Source of the DNA: Wuchereria bancrofti
Taxonomy: Eukaryota > Nematoda > Chromadorea > Rhabditida > Onchocercidae
DNA: 64,000 bases
NCBI GenBank assembly: GCA_005281725.1
Contig: SSBO01000014.1
Span: 2,021,292 to 2,085,291, forward strand
Direction of reading: 5' to 3'
In this document: positions 12,643 through 45,983 of the stretch, in pieces
Layout: every line of letters starts with the position of its first letter
Position numbering within the stretch: position 1 is the first letter of the stretch
Translations under genes and position numbers: made by a program
The notes under the pieces: model-generated
Seen by the model: only the letters and a program-made list of their open reading frames with translations
What the model was told of the DNA's origin: nothing
Databases searched by the model: none

Positions 12643-13997
12643 AACAGCAGAACATTTCCCGGAATAACCGTTGTCACCACTTCAGTTCTCCTTCAATGTC
12701 TTACAATGCAATTCTTCGAGACAAAACGATCTCTTCCTTCTAATTAATTAAGGAAGGAAGGAAGGAAGGCTCGGATGTATTCAAATGGCTCTCTATGCCC
12801 TTTTCACACTTATTAGAACTGCTTCAATGCTCTATTATCACACCATCATCGAACACGTCCTGATTTAGGGAAAGACTGCCTTGCCAAAGTCACGTAGGCT
12901 AGTCTTGTGTCCAACAACGCCACTGACGTTTGTTGGGGGCTTAGTGGACGTATCTGATACACACATATATACCATATCAGTTTTGTCCTAAGCACTTCCG
13001 TCCTTGCCAGTCTTAGCTAAAACCTCTTCGATCTCTAATATATACCACAAGTAAACCCTATCTCTTTCCCTTTACTTTATTCCAAAAAAAAAAGTCTGGC
13101 TTTATTTAAAGTATTCCTCCTGTCTGGGATATCCCTCTGTCAGCTTGTTCATCCGTTTTATTTTCCAACCCCTATCCTCATTTAACGAAATGTAGTAGGG
13201 AAACGCTTTGACTAGAAAAGCTTATCTCGAAGTCCTTCTTATCGTATCATATCAGAGAGTTACCCTATGCAGTACTCATCCTCCACAAGACTAGCCAACC
13301 AGCCACAATGATCTTTGTTTCCTCGGTTTCTCAAGATAACCCTGCAAAAGATTTGATGCTGAATAAACTGCAAATGCTTCATGCAGGATTTCTTGCAGAG
13401 TGGAAAACGAACGGAAACGGAATACTTGCCATAGTGAAGGGAAGACCCGAAGAGATCTGAAGATAACCCTTGCAACGTCAACGTCGTCTCCTGAAGGTGG
13501 TGAAGGGATGAGAAAGCAATAATCATTCATTCCGTGTCATCATTCTATTCCCAAATTTCATCCTTCTCCTTCGTATATGTTCTCGGTTGCATTTTCAAAT
13601 GAACTATTCAATTTTTGAATATTGAAATCGAGAAATATTGCAAGATATTTCCATTTTATACTGTTTCTTTATGAATCACTTCTTTGTTTCATACTGGGAG
13701 ATATGCACATTTCAGGCTCTGTTCCTCCTGAAGCCATAGTATCTTCGAAAGAAGAATCTTAACCACTTACTTGAATATTCCAAATGCGTTCCACGATTCA
13801 GAACACTTCCAAGTAGTGACTATTCAACAATGAATGGAAAAAACCAAATAGAAAATTAAGTAAGGAAAGCTGAAGGCTTGGATCAAACAGTTTTAGTTGG
13901 GTTCTAACTATTTGAAACATTTTTGTTGGTAAAGCAAGGCCGAGAACTGAAAAATCATCTTGCTTACTGAGAAACTAAAAAGGTATTACTATTATTG

Positions 13998-14004
13998 CAC
14001 ACAC

Positions 14005-14040
<36 letters not shown>

Positions 14041-14060
14041 GGAAAGAGAGAGAGAGAGAC
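13998..14060. repeat. Compound microsatellite (CA)n(TA)n(GA)n
   Basis: A short CA run passes into TATATA and then GAGAGA with one GGAAA interruption. Plain simple sequence. Confidence 0.9.
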
Positions 14061-14999
14061 AAGAGCACACGACGATCTGAAAATATATAAAAAATTGATA
14101 CAAAGTGAAATTGAACAAAACAAAATCAAATGTAACACCTCCTTAACTCTAAAACATACATCGTGAAATAATACAAGTACCGGAAATGAGAAGGAAAACC
14201 CGCAATTGAAGTAATAGTAGCGATGATGGGTGTGAGCGGTGTGGTGTGAAATTAAAAGATAATTAAAAACATGGTACAGATACCACAAACAGACACACCT
14301 GAGATGGAATTAACTATCGAATTAGCATTACCATTTCGATCATTACTATAGATCTAACGCAAATCAATGAGTATTTCAGAACTTTAACCAAGAAATTTAG
14401 TGACGAATGAATGTTACACACGTGTCGCCTAACTACTATTACGGGATGCAAGCTTTGGTAAAATAATTAAATCGCTAAAACAGCTGAGTGAGTTTCAACT
14501 CACTCATCTCACCATCTGTCATCTGAGTAAATCACGTTGTCGTATAACATGGCATGCTCTAATACGTGGGATCATTTGCTGAACATGTTACAGAAGCATA
14601 CATCAATTCAAAAAATTAAGCGACATATTTTACATTAACACATGAGTATGGGTCACACGTTACTTTCGGGATTCATACACTTCTGCCAGATGCAGTATGT
14701 AAGGAATGGAAGGTTAAGAATAAATGGCACAGCAACAGCAATCAAAAGGTATAATATCAGGTCGGGAAAAACAAATCTGGGATGCCTCTAATCTAATTTT
14801 CTTCTTCCTCTTCAACTACTGCAAATTTGTACAATAAAAAGACTTGCAAAACTATCGAATGCATCAATAAGTTAAGCAATTATAAGAAAAAATGAATTTG
14901 AAAAAAAATGAATTGAGGAGATAGAAAAGAAAGAATAGAACATTCGGAAAAAAAAAAAAACAAAGTAAGGCCTTATCTAAAAATCAAAAAATTCCGGAG

Positions 15000-15005
15000 T
15001 TTATT
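15000..15005 (-). terminator. Candidate polyadenylation signal for dapk-1
   Basis: TTTATT on the plus strand reads AATAAA on the minus strand, about 300 bp beyond the dapk-1 stop at 15307. Confidence 0.4.
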
Positions 15006-15306
15006 GGTATTATGAGGATCCGTTCCACTGCAACAAAATGAAAATGATAAAGACCAACCTTGGATAGTTATCTTTCAGCATTATGGATATAAGTAGAAAT
15101 ATTTAATTAAATTTCTCAGGAAGGACTGAGATTAAAGAGATGAATAGAATCAGCTGGAGTGATGAACTTGCAAGTAGGTACAACGAACAATTATTCACAA
15201 ATTCAGACAGTTAGCATAGAAGCTTTTAATTATTAATAGAAACCAATAGTGATACATTTTAATTCATTTAAATCATTCCAGTTCCAAACAAGATTTGCAT
15301 CTCCTG

Positions 15307-36002
<20,696 letters not shown>

Positions 36003-39000
36003 AGTTTATCTAATCTACCTTGTCGTAATTTTCATAATACTACTGACTTCGTCCACTTATCCTCCTCAATCGACGACAGTACTGCGCAGTGCAATACTGC
36101 CAGCTGAATAAATATCTACCTTTGAAATTATATGCTTCCTATTGAAAATAGACGTGACGCACGTCTGTTGTTTACGTTGTCTCCAGTTAAATCACCAGTA
36201 GTAACGTTATTTTTTCGAAAAATGCCGAGAGAAATATGGTCGTAAATCCTTTCAGTATGTAACGAGAAGGGTTATCGATTACAGGACATCTTTATCAGTG
36301 AAATGGCTGTTTTCAAGTAGAGTTAAGGAAGATGATGAGTTGAGTAGAAAGAAAGAAAGTATAAAATCAACCAATCGCTAACATTATCTCTTCCATTAGA
36401 AGCTGGAAATTTGCATATTTAGAAATCAATAACCGCGACACGAAACGCTATACAACAAAAGTGGTCGCATGCATGCATGATAGAAGGAACAAGCAATACA
36501 AACTTTGCTCGAATAGGACATTTCCGAGACTTTACTTTGCGCATCTACCGAGTACCCTACCCTCTCATCTTCCCGCTTTATGGAACCTTTTTTCCCCGAT
36601 AGCTGGCGAATCAGCCACATTACAAATTACCAACGGAAATTCCATCTACATTTTTGGACAACAGATCTGGCATTAAAACAGGAAATAAGAGCCTTCCTTC
36701 CCTACGCACTAATGCGACAAGCAATTCTGTGCTGCTGGTAACTCTCATTAATAAGCATTGTTGCGATTGGAAATACGACAAAAGCAGCTTATCTTGAGGG
36801 AATGGCACTGCTTCTACTTGCTTTAAGCGAATGATCTGAACGAGCTCATGTTGTGGACACTGTCCACTGTCCTTGATCGGTAACATTACCAGCTCCCACA
36901 GTACTGTCACCCTTGTTGGTAATCTTCTTGCATGTCTCATATGTTGCCATAATAATCAGAAGTAGTAATTGTATTAAGCTATCAGCCTATCCTGTCACAT
37001 CCTCTTTAAGCTGATATATTTTTGATCGGAGCTAAGTGGTAAGCAGCAATGTGATACATAAAGTTCTATTTAACTAAGGATTTCAAATTATTCAAATTGA
37101 TAAGGATTCACATTATGGTGCAACGATATAAAGAGAATTACTACGAATCTACAAATTATGAGAACTAACATTTAGTTTTACTATTTATGAATTCGATCGG
37201 AAGGATTCAATCTGACTGAATTTCATTCGAAATTTCCAAGAATTCCAGAAGTTTGGGAAGTTTGTATTTCAAGAATAGCACAAAATGAATGTGCAGTAGA
37301 ATGCGATTACCTGTGAAGAAAAGCAGGAATGATACTGATGACACGTCAACAAGCGTAACAATCAACGTTTTAATTTAGACTTAATGTGCAGGTGCACAGG
37401 AATAAACTGACAATCAGTTCTTAATTTGGTTTGACAAAAAAGACAGACACTGTTGAATTTCGTTTAATCTATTTCGATGGAGACAAAATTGAGGTGAACG
37501 CGTGAACGTGAATTACTGATAAAGCACAACACTTCCGCCTAAATAAATAATTTTGCTATAGTATTAAAACACACACACACACACGCACATATATACAAAC
37601 TCGCATCTATCTCACTGAATGCATCAATCAAACAGGTATAGCCTTGCACCGTGACAGAAGTGAACCACGGAGTCAACGAACCGTCGTCACGCAGATAGCG
37701 AGAGCATGCGATTCCGAAATTTATAAAAAGTCTATTCAAGTAGTAATGTATTGTATGCGTCATGGCTGGGAGGAGGAAAGGGAGAAGAGTCTCAGTCTCG
37801 GGTTTAGTCCCGGCCAAGCTTCTTATGATGACCAGAGGGAATCAGTTGACAAACAGGTAAGTTGCGAAAGAGGCTGTGGAGTATGTGTCACTGCAATTAC
37901 CATGACATAAGCACAATAAACAATAAGCAGATGAACTCGAAGAAGTGCAGTATTTCATCTGCCGAATTTTCTGTCAGCGTATCAAAAAACGAACATGTGA
38001 TCATTTATTCTAAAACCTTTCATGTGTTAGTCACATTACAAGTCTTTTTCGTACACGTATTAAACGTGATACGTGTAACTACCAGCAAACTACCTTCGTT
38101 TCGTAACATGGATGGAAACAAATTGAACGTAAGCAACAATTAGAGTGGGAAAATAATCGAAACAAATGGCAGAGATGTGTCTTCCCACGGAACAAACCGG
38201 TAATGCTGACGGATCTCTTTGCTAACATTCCTAGTTAGATTCAAATGTTTCAGATCAAAAAGTGAAGTGTCATTTTTATAAAAATAAGCCTCAGAGAATA
38301 TTTCCAGAAAGTTGGTTAAAAGGAAGCACTGAAGTTGGGAAATACAACGAGTTGGCAGTAAAGTGGACATAGCAAAAAGGTTCGCTGGTCAGTCTTTCAA
38401 GATCGGAACGAATGCTCTTTTTCCTGTCCACGAGAACTTCACACAAGTAAGAAATAACAGAAATAGAAAGAACACATCAGGATTTCAAGAAGATTGAACT
38501 GACTACAATCTAAATAAACTTATCAATTTTCAAAGCAAAACTTCCAGGAAGATTTTTACAAGCGAAATTTAAATTGTGCAAACAAACATTGGTAATCATC
38601 CATCATCACTATTAAAATAGATAACACAACGATTCTCTTAAAGTGGAAAGAGTTGCTGGTGCTATAAGGTTACAGTCACTACTGATTCAGGTATTTAAAC
38701 GTCACACGATGCATAGAAACACGTCACAGTCGTCCAGGCAATCTTTCGTAATACGTCAAAATATGGCTCATTCTTGAATAAGAAAAAAAAAAAATACGGA
38801 GACCAGGAGAGGGACTATTTAGCTGGCAGACTGACAGGACAGGAAAAGAGGAATGCATCTCAGGGAAGAGAGATGAAATTTTGGAAACAATCAATGGAAT
38901 TACACAGCACAAACACGTCACACTCCCGAAGGTAAGTACTGTTTGAGAGTGTGTGTGTGTGTGTGTGTGTTGAAAGTACACAAGCGGTAAGGGAGTGTCG

Positions 39001-40332
39001 GCACCTTATGGGAAATTGAAGGGAGATTTTGCAAATATTCCTGAAGAAACAGAAACAGACTTCTCGAGAATCGGTCTTCTTTCTTCTTCAAGGGCATTCT
39101 GAACTTGTGGACCCTTTGTCTTACTTCTCACTTGCAACCGAATTAAAGGAAATCTGACCAGAAGTTGATTAGTTTGTCGCTAACGGTCAAACTTACCTTG
39201 GGAATTCATTCTATCCACATATATATATAACTTATATCTACTTATTTACCACTCACCAACATACAATTTTTTTGCACCCTTAACTGACCACAACATTCAC
39301 ACTGACCACTGACCGAATCCTTACATTGCACTGAATTCAGAGTTGATGATACTATTCTGATGACATTCTCGCCTTGCATTACATTCACCGTTTACCTGCC
39401 ATAAACCTATCCACTTTCCGTATTTCCCATTTTCGATAGTCGATTAGGGCACTCATATATATATTGACCAGTACATTTGGAGCTGTCACTAACGACTGTG
39501 TTGTCTCTTGGCTGTCCAGCAAGATCATAAACAAATCTAGCAGCATAAGCTAACATCTCGGGATCAATATGGCAGTGATAAGACAATAAGAGGTAACGAT
39601 CATTACTGTCCATAATGTCATCCTTCTCAGTTTTGAAAGAAACTCAATGAAGGTTGAAGGTCACACGGATTTCTTCTTTCCTTTTCTTTGAAACACTAAT
39701 TGGAAAGGTAAAAAAGCTTCGAATATGTTGAATTCATTGTCAAATCATTCGATGCATTCTTGATTCGTACAATGCAACCAGAGATGGATCAAAAGACAGC
39801 GTCACGCAGCATTCTTCGCGCAATCCATCAAACAGTGTTGTCATCTGTATTGTCGTAGGTTTCATCATAAGAAAGCTTTCGAGATGAAATGGACGCTATT
39901 ACAGCATTAAACGAGCAAATCGAGGAATACCATCAACCGAGTGACCCACTGGTAGCTACCGGTCACTCATGGCAAAGCGGCTTTTTGACTATGCTTAAGG
40001 AAGAAGGGCAAAACATACATACACTTTACACCGATGAAAATTTCACACTAATTAAGCTCGAAGAAGTGAAAAGAACTAATTAAGCAATCAATAGCTTCGT
40101 TCTGGACAGTTCCTTCAGACCTTACGACTTATTTCTGGAACATACGACGAGTCTTGCACTAATTTCTTCTCCAACTGGCACACCACAACTTTTTTCCAGA
40201 CAATGATTTAACATGCAGGAAAAGATGCTTCGCTTATTCATCAAGCGTAAAGCAACACGCGTATTGTCATTTCAACAGTCGCTTCTTTCTTAAAGCTTCC
40301 GAGAATAATATTAGCACAAGAAAGGCTGTCTA

Positions 40333-40376
40333 ACTTGAGGGATTGTCCACTCTCACTTGAGGGATTGTCCACTCTC
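40333..40376. repeat. Two tandem copies of a 22-bp unit
   Basis: The unit beginning ACTTGAGGGATTGTCC occurs at 40333-40354 and again, identical, at 40355-40376. Confidence 0.95.
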
Positions 40377-42403
40377 ACCTGCATGACATGACGAGTTTGA
40401 TGATGAAAGAAAGATGGCATGCAAGGCTCACTTTTTGTTTTACTCTGTTACGTCTTCTACTTTAGTTACCTAATTTATTTGTCGAAAATTTGTTAGTTTT
40501 AGATCCCAGTTCAAAGGCAGAGTGATAGGACTACGAAATCCCGGAATTATTCCGGGATCGCTGCAAGGAGCATCAGTCGAAAAGCCCGGTGGCGAAAAGT
40601 GGAATATGAAGTGAGTGAGATAAGTGACAGCAGCAGATAAGGGCCACAGCTAAATCAGTAAGTTGACATTTAATTCGCTGACAGGAACTGAGATAACTCA
40701 ACAAACAAACAAGCACAGCAGCTGTGTAAATAATCAAATAAGGTTGAAGTGCAGCAACACAATCCTACCTACCTTTATACTTCCTGACCTCCTCTGCTCT
40801 GTACTGGTGAAGGGAAGAGGAATGCAGGAAGGAACAAATATCGATTAAAATATTTTCACGAAATGAAATGACGTTCCTGTGTAACAGTTAGGAAGAAGAA
40901 AGGAAGACCGAAATGCTAATGGCAGTTAAGTACGGCCAATTATACAAATAGTACTTTGGATGGATGATGGAAGTGTTGTCGGAGGAGTAGCAGCATCAAT
41001 CAATTTAATCCAATCAAAAGATCTGATCGAGTTTAATCGATTCATTGGCACAACACACTAACAACCCAGCGCATTCGTCATCACATCGCGTGTACTCATT
41101 TCGATATTATGCTTTTCCGCTCAACCGCTGTCAGCAAACCGATAATTAATACTCCTCATATTGCTTTTTGCTCACATAAATAAAGGATGGTTAGTTACCT
41201 TCCCTCGACCAAACACTCATTTGTCCTTGCTGCGTGACCCTGATGACCTACCTTACTGTGAGGGCAGAAGGATGGGCACATCAATACAAACACACCCTCT
41301 TTCGACCAGAACTTGATCATCATCCACTGTTCTCAATTTTATGTCATGTCAGCTATGTTTGTCATCGGGTACTGTCGTCATCTTTCCCTTTCCACTCCCC
41401 GCCCAAAAAAGGAATCGAGAAATATCGAACACTAATATCGGAAGCATTTCTGAGTACATACATCAACACCACCTGTGAATGCTACAGATAAAGGATTGCC
41501 CGGTAAGACTGCCAGTTTTAGCCTTGAAGCTATTCATGCTGTAAGAGCTTCTTGACCTGAAACTGTGTCTCACCTGTGCCGTTTACCCTTATACGGGATA
41601 AGAGGATAATCGGATGGGTTATCGATAAGCGTACTGCTGCTGCTGCTGTAAGTGTACTACTGCCTGTTGGAAAGAGGATCGTCCGGGTCAAACAACTGAA
41701 ACCGACAGAAAGTTCGAAATCTGTGGTATAATTGACTAGCGTAGAGTGAATGATAGCTGTGGGGGGGGAGGGGTAATTCTGTCTTGCTACCTACCCTCTT
41801 ATCACTTTATTTTAATGGGAGAGTACTACAGTTCCAGTTTGATTCATTAGTTCATCGAATTACCATGAAGAAATAAACTTTGCACCACTCAACATTTAAA
41901 TGACAAGCTTACATTCTCTTGCAATGTGAAAATGAAATCTTCAAAGAAAGAAATGTAAATATATACTGTCTCTTTTAAAAGCATACAAATTGAACTATTC
42001 AGGAAAAAGAGGAAGTAAAAGATATACTGGAATGAGTTTTAGCCAAACTGAGGATTGGACAGACGACGAAAGATGGTGACACATGGTCACGGGCTACAAA
42101 ATTTCTTATAAAGTCCACATATAGCTTCTTGCTTTGTAATGCGAATGAAAGTTGAGTTCGCACTAACCAATCACCGACTTGATAGATCCGGAGATTTTGA
42201 TGACAAATAAAAATTTGTTGGAAAATGACAGTACCTCGTCTTACTGACAATGAGGTCAACAATTCAACATTTACGGTTCAATGTTCCTTCAACCATTCAG
42301 TATTGAAAAGATAGGATTTTCCAGCAATTTGAGGACAGATTAGTTTTGCGAAACACAACGTAGCACTTCTTCAAATCTCTTCCAATGACTTTCCCGCTAT
42401 TGT

Positions 42404-42455
42404 GGAGGGGACGGGAGGGTAGGAGAGGGGAGGGGAGGGGAAGGGAGGGGAGGAA
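42404..42455 (+). repeat. G-rich (GGGGA)n tract with quadruplex potential
   Basis: A run of GGG/GGGG blocks separated by one to a few bases (GGGAGGGTAGGAGAGGGG and onward) has many more than the four G-tracts needed for an intramolecular G-quadruplex on the plus strand. It stands out in an AT-rich window. Whether it folds or acts is unknown. Confidence 0.8.
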
Positions 42456-44918
42456 ACACAGGAAATGTTCCGTTTAGCAAAACATTGAAGAATGGATAAT
42501 GATGATGACGATGATGAATAAATGAGAGAAGAGAAAAAGGTAGTAAGTAGGAAAGAGACTGTCCAAAAGTGAAAGCAAGAGTGTCGCTAAGAAGAGTCCT
42601 TCCCGAGGTTATTCACAACCCTCCCCCACCTATCAGGTAGTACCTCGGACCGAACCCAACACGGGGAGCGAAAAGTTGTTAATCGACGACCTGTCCGCCT
42701 GCACTTCATATTCTGCATGTCTTTCTCTCTCTCTCTGCGTATGTGCGAGAAGGCATTATGTACACTGAATTTTATGAATTGAATGAATGTCTCTCTCTCC
42801 GACCCAACCCAACCCGACGGCCTTATTTTTCCTGACAGAATCAGAACCAGTTATCGCTACTGATTACTACTGCCATTGTCATCAATAGCACCAGCGCTTC
42901 GAAAAATCACCACTGTCACCTCACTGTCGCCAGCATTACACCACAGTAGCGGGAAAGGCTCAGAATTAAAAGGATTCTCTCGAGTCTCACTCTCGAGTTC
43001 CTTCAAAATCTATCATATCGGCTTTTAAGCTGAAGATCTCAAGGACACTTTTGATTTGAAGGGATCAAACCATTACTACTATACATCTAATAATTGAAGG
43101 ATTTTTCCTTTTCTTTTTAATCAGCCGTATTCTCGAAATCGGTAGCATTGGTAAGAGACGGATATGTAATCGTATCATTGCACTGTTACCGTATCACACC
43201 TAAAATTTCCCGAATAGAAATTCATTTCTGAAGTGACGTAGCCTAGAATCTTTCTATTTCGTCCATTCTTTGCTCATGATTATTCGTGCTTTGAACGCAT
43301 CATTACATCCTACTAATTTCTTTGAAGCTAATGGAACAAATCATCTACACAATATCTCGCACGTCAGGTCATCACGTGAGCGCGCCAAAATTCACTAAAG
43401 ACAACAATGAACATTAGAATGTCACCGTAAACAATGAAAATGTAGAAATATTAAAGTTAACTCGGGAAGCCAAGTCGAATTGAGCCAAGCCGAGAATTAC
43501 CTGTCACGGCAAACGACACTTTTCATTATCATGGTAGCTCACATAGCTATAGCAGTAGCACTATCATATATCACTTCACATCACACACACACACACACGC
43601 ACACATACACGTATGTATAATCACGCAGGCACGTCAACGGAATGCATCCGAGGACTTCTTCACTTATTGTTTAGCAACATTGTACTTGTCTTCTTTAGGC
43701 ATTAATCATTATGATTCGAAACCCGCCTGTTGGGCAAATATTTCGTTAAATGCCAGAAAAGAGGAGACAGCAGCACTCGCTGTTTGCAATTGATTCTAAT
43801 TTACGGAAACTCGGATTTAGCCGGAATTTGCACAACTTTCCGCGAAGAATAAAGCGAATTTGTTTAACGGCACTACCAAAAAGGCAATTTCTGATATCAC
43901 AGGGAGTGACAGGGAACAATGCGGGTAGATGGATCATTTGAGAGAAATACTGCGGGAAATGAAATAGCTCTGTTGGATTTACTCATGCATGTATCTCCGT
44001 TATTTACAGCGGAATAGGAGATGATGATAGAAGAGAGACGACATACCTGGCAGGTTGCTCATAGCAACCTTCAAGCAATGCCGAACAAACCGCAAACATC
44101 CACTTTTCAGCTTATTCCAGAAAATTATCTGAGATATAATTCGGGAAGGAAGACTGAAATAGAGAAAGAAAGGAAGAGAGTAAGTCTGCACAAATGGCAA
44201 AGTTTAATTCAAAATCACTACTGCGTGCACTACTAATTCGGCGAAGGGTTTCCAGCAGGAACTGACGTACTTGGCACCTGACCGACCGGAAATGCAGCTT
44301 TCATTAACTGAGGAGTAAAGCAGGCCAAGGCTCAGACTGCTCATGTAATGTGGCAACAGCTCCAAAAGTTAAGATGAAATAAAGAAGTGAGAGATCACTT
44401 GAAATGCTACACAAAACAGAGCTGAAAGCTGAACTTTTCAAATCTTCTAATATTTCAGTTATATTAACTAACTAACTAACCGCAACTGTACATACGTTCA
44501 ATTTTCGTAATTCAAATTTAATTACTGAAAATAATTGCTAAAATTATGAAATGATTTCAGAAAGATGACAATTTATGAGTAATTTTAGCATTCTGTAGAT
44601 TTCATGAATTTTCCAACGTTTCAAGACAGTCTCTCTTTTCCTCGGTAAGCCGAACCAGCACTAAGGAGCAATTTAAGGAGCATTTCTCGAACTGAAAATC
44701 CTTTCCAAAACGGAAAACCTAAAATGTCCGGTAACAGTGGTGATAGACTGCTTTTCATGCTGCCGTAAAGAGAAGAATTCTTTTCATCACTAACGAATTC
44801 ATCAAGAAAGCAACAGGAGATTTCCATGTAAAAGATGATAAGTGAACAGAAAAGTGTAGTAGTGTACGACGGAGAAGTACTGAGATGAATAACAATGAAT
44901 ATTAATTTCCCACCTGAC

Positions 44919-44956
44919 AGCTCCCACCTGATTTGGTCTTCATTGAGGTGGGAGCT
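44919..44956. repeat. Inverted repeat, 11-bp perfect arms with a 16-nt loop
   Basis: AGCTCCCACCT (44919-44929) and AGGTGGGAGCT (44946-44956) are perfect complements around a 16-nt spacer. The motif CCCACCTGA is also directly repeated at its left edge. No adjacent gene gives it a role. Confidence 0.8.
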
Positions 44957-45983
44957 CCTTCCGCTGTCTCTTTTCTTAATCCCGCACCAGCCCTAAGGAG
45001 CAATTGATCTGACTGTCCGTAATGGGCTTGCGGAAAGCCTTTAGCCATATAAGCAACTCTAATATCACATGCGCAATTACATGCCATAGGTCCAGGCGAT
45101 AGGGAACAAAACTTGTAAAAGAGAAGTAAGTCCCTTTCGTTCTTTTATTCGGGTTCAATTCTTCATACACTGTGTATGCCCTTACTCCTCCGTATATGGC
45201 TTAATACCAGGGATATTAGGAATCGAAACACCACTGAGGAACCTAGTCCCCAGTCCTGTTACAAATCTCTTCCTTCATCTTACTGTCCCATTTTACTTTA
45301 CTCCGAACAGTCGATGCTTTATTCATCTCACTTTAAAAGCATTACTATGACGGAACACACACACTATTATCGCTGATTTTGTTCTGAATCACACCGCACT
45401 GTATCCTATCACAAGACCGGATCAAACTGCATTACTTCACTGGACTATCTTGTTTTAACAAGTAGGAGTAGTAATTCTTCCGTCAATAACAACCAAAACC
45501 CGATAATCTTGTAGCTGTAACAACCTACCACTCTTCTCGATATAGATTTCAACACAACCGAATTCATTCAATTCAACGAATAACCTGGACTTCAATGATC
45601 ATAAATAGATTATTCGGTTTAGTGCGAAACTACTTACGATAATGATAATAGGAAAGCAATCATCGACTGGTGATACGATCTTTCCCACTGAATGAGTGAT
45701 CATCAAAGATCATTACTAATGAGTGCAAAGAAAGGAATTTTTTAAATGAATACCTTTCAGAATAACTTCTCAACACCATAGGTTTTCTGAAAAATGAAAA
45801 TCGGACGCTTTTAACTGTTGGTCGTCTTTATGATTAACATTTAATTGTGCAGAGTTCAACATTTTTAATATCATGATTGGCAACAAAGTGAAAAAGACCA
45901 TACGAATTTACATTAGGAATTTTCATTTCAAATTCTCAAACAACGAGGAAACAACATAACAAAACTTAATGATAACAATTGTA

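Larger units (their letters stand above)
12643..15306. other. Convergent intergenic region between innexin (+) and dapk-1 (-)
   Basis: No supported gene. It contains the 3' UTRs of both converging genes, a short (GGAA)n tract near 12752-12767, and a CA/TA/GA compound microsatellite (separate entry). Minus-strand frames at 13260-13530 and 13992-14288 show no family resemblance. Confidence 0.5.
36003..45983. other. 10-kb intergenic region upstream of dapk-1 and downstream of NOM1
   Basis: No gene can be supported. Open frames are short (106 codons or fewer), lack homology I recognise and have no matching splice context. Visible structures are several CA/GT runs (about 37570-37584, 38949-38970, 43583-43605), a 22-bp direct duplication (40333-40376), a G-rich tract (42404-42455) and an 11-bp inverted repeat (44919-44956). 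It presumably includes the dapk-1 promoter next to 36002 and the NOM1 3' UTR. Confidence 0.5.

Noticed and set aside
39407..39613. 68-codon minus-strand frame of plausible composition
   Set aside because: No recognised family and no exon continuity; cannot be told from chance.
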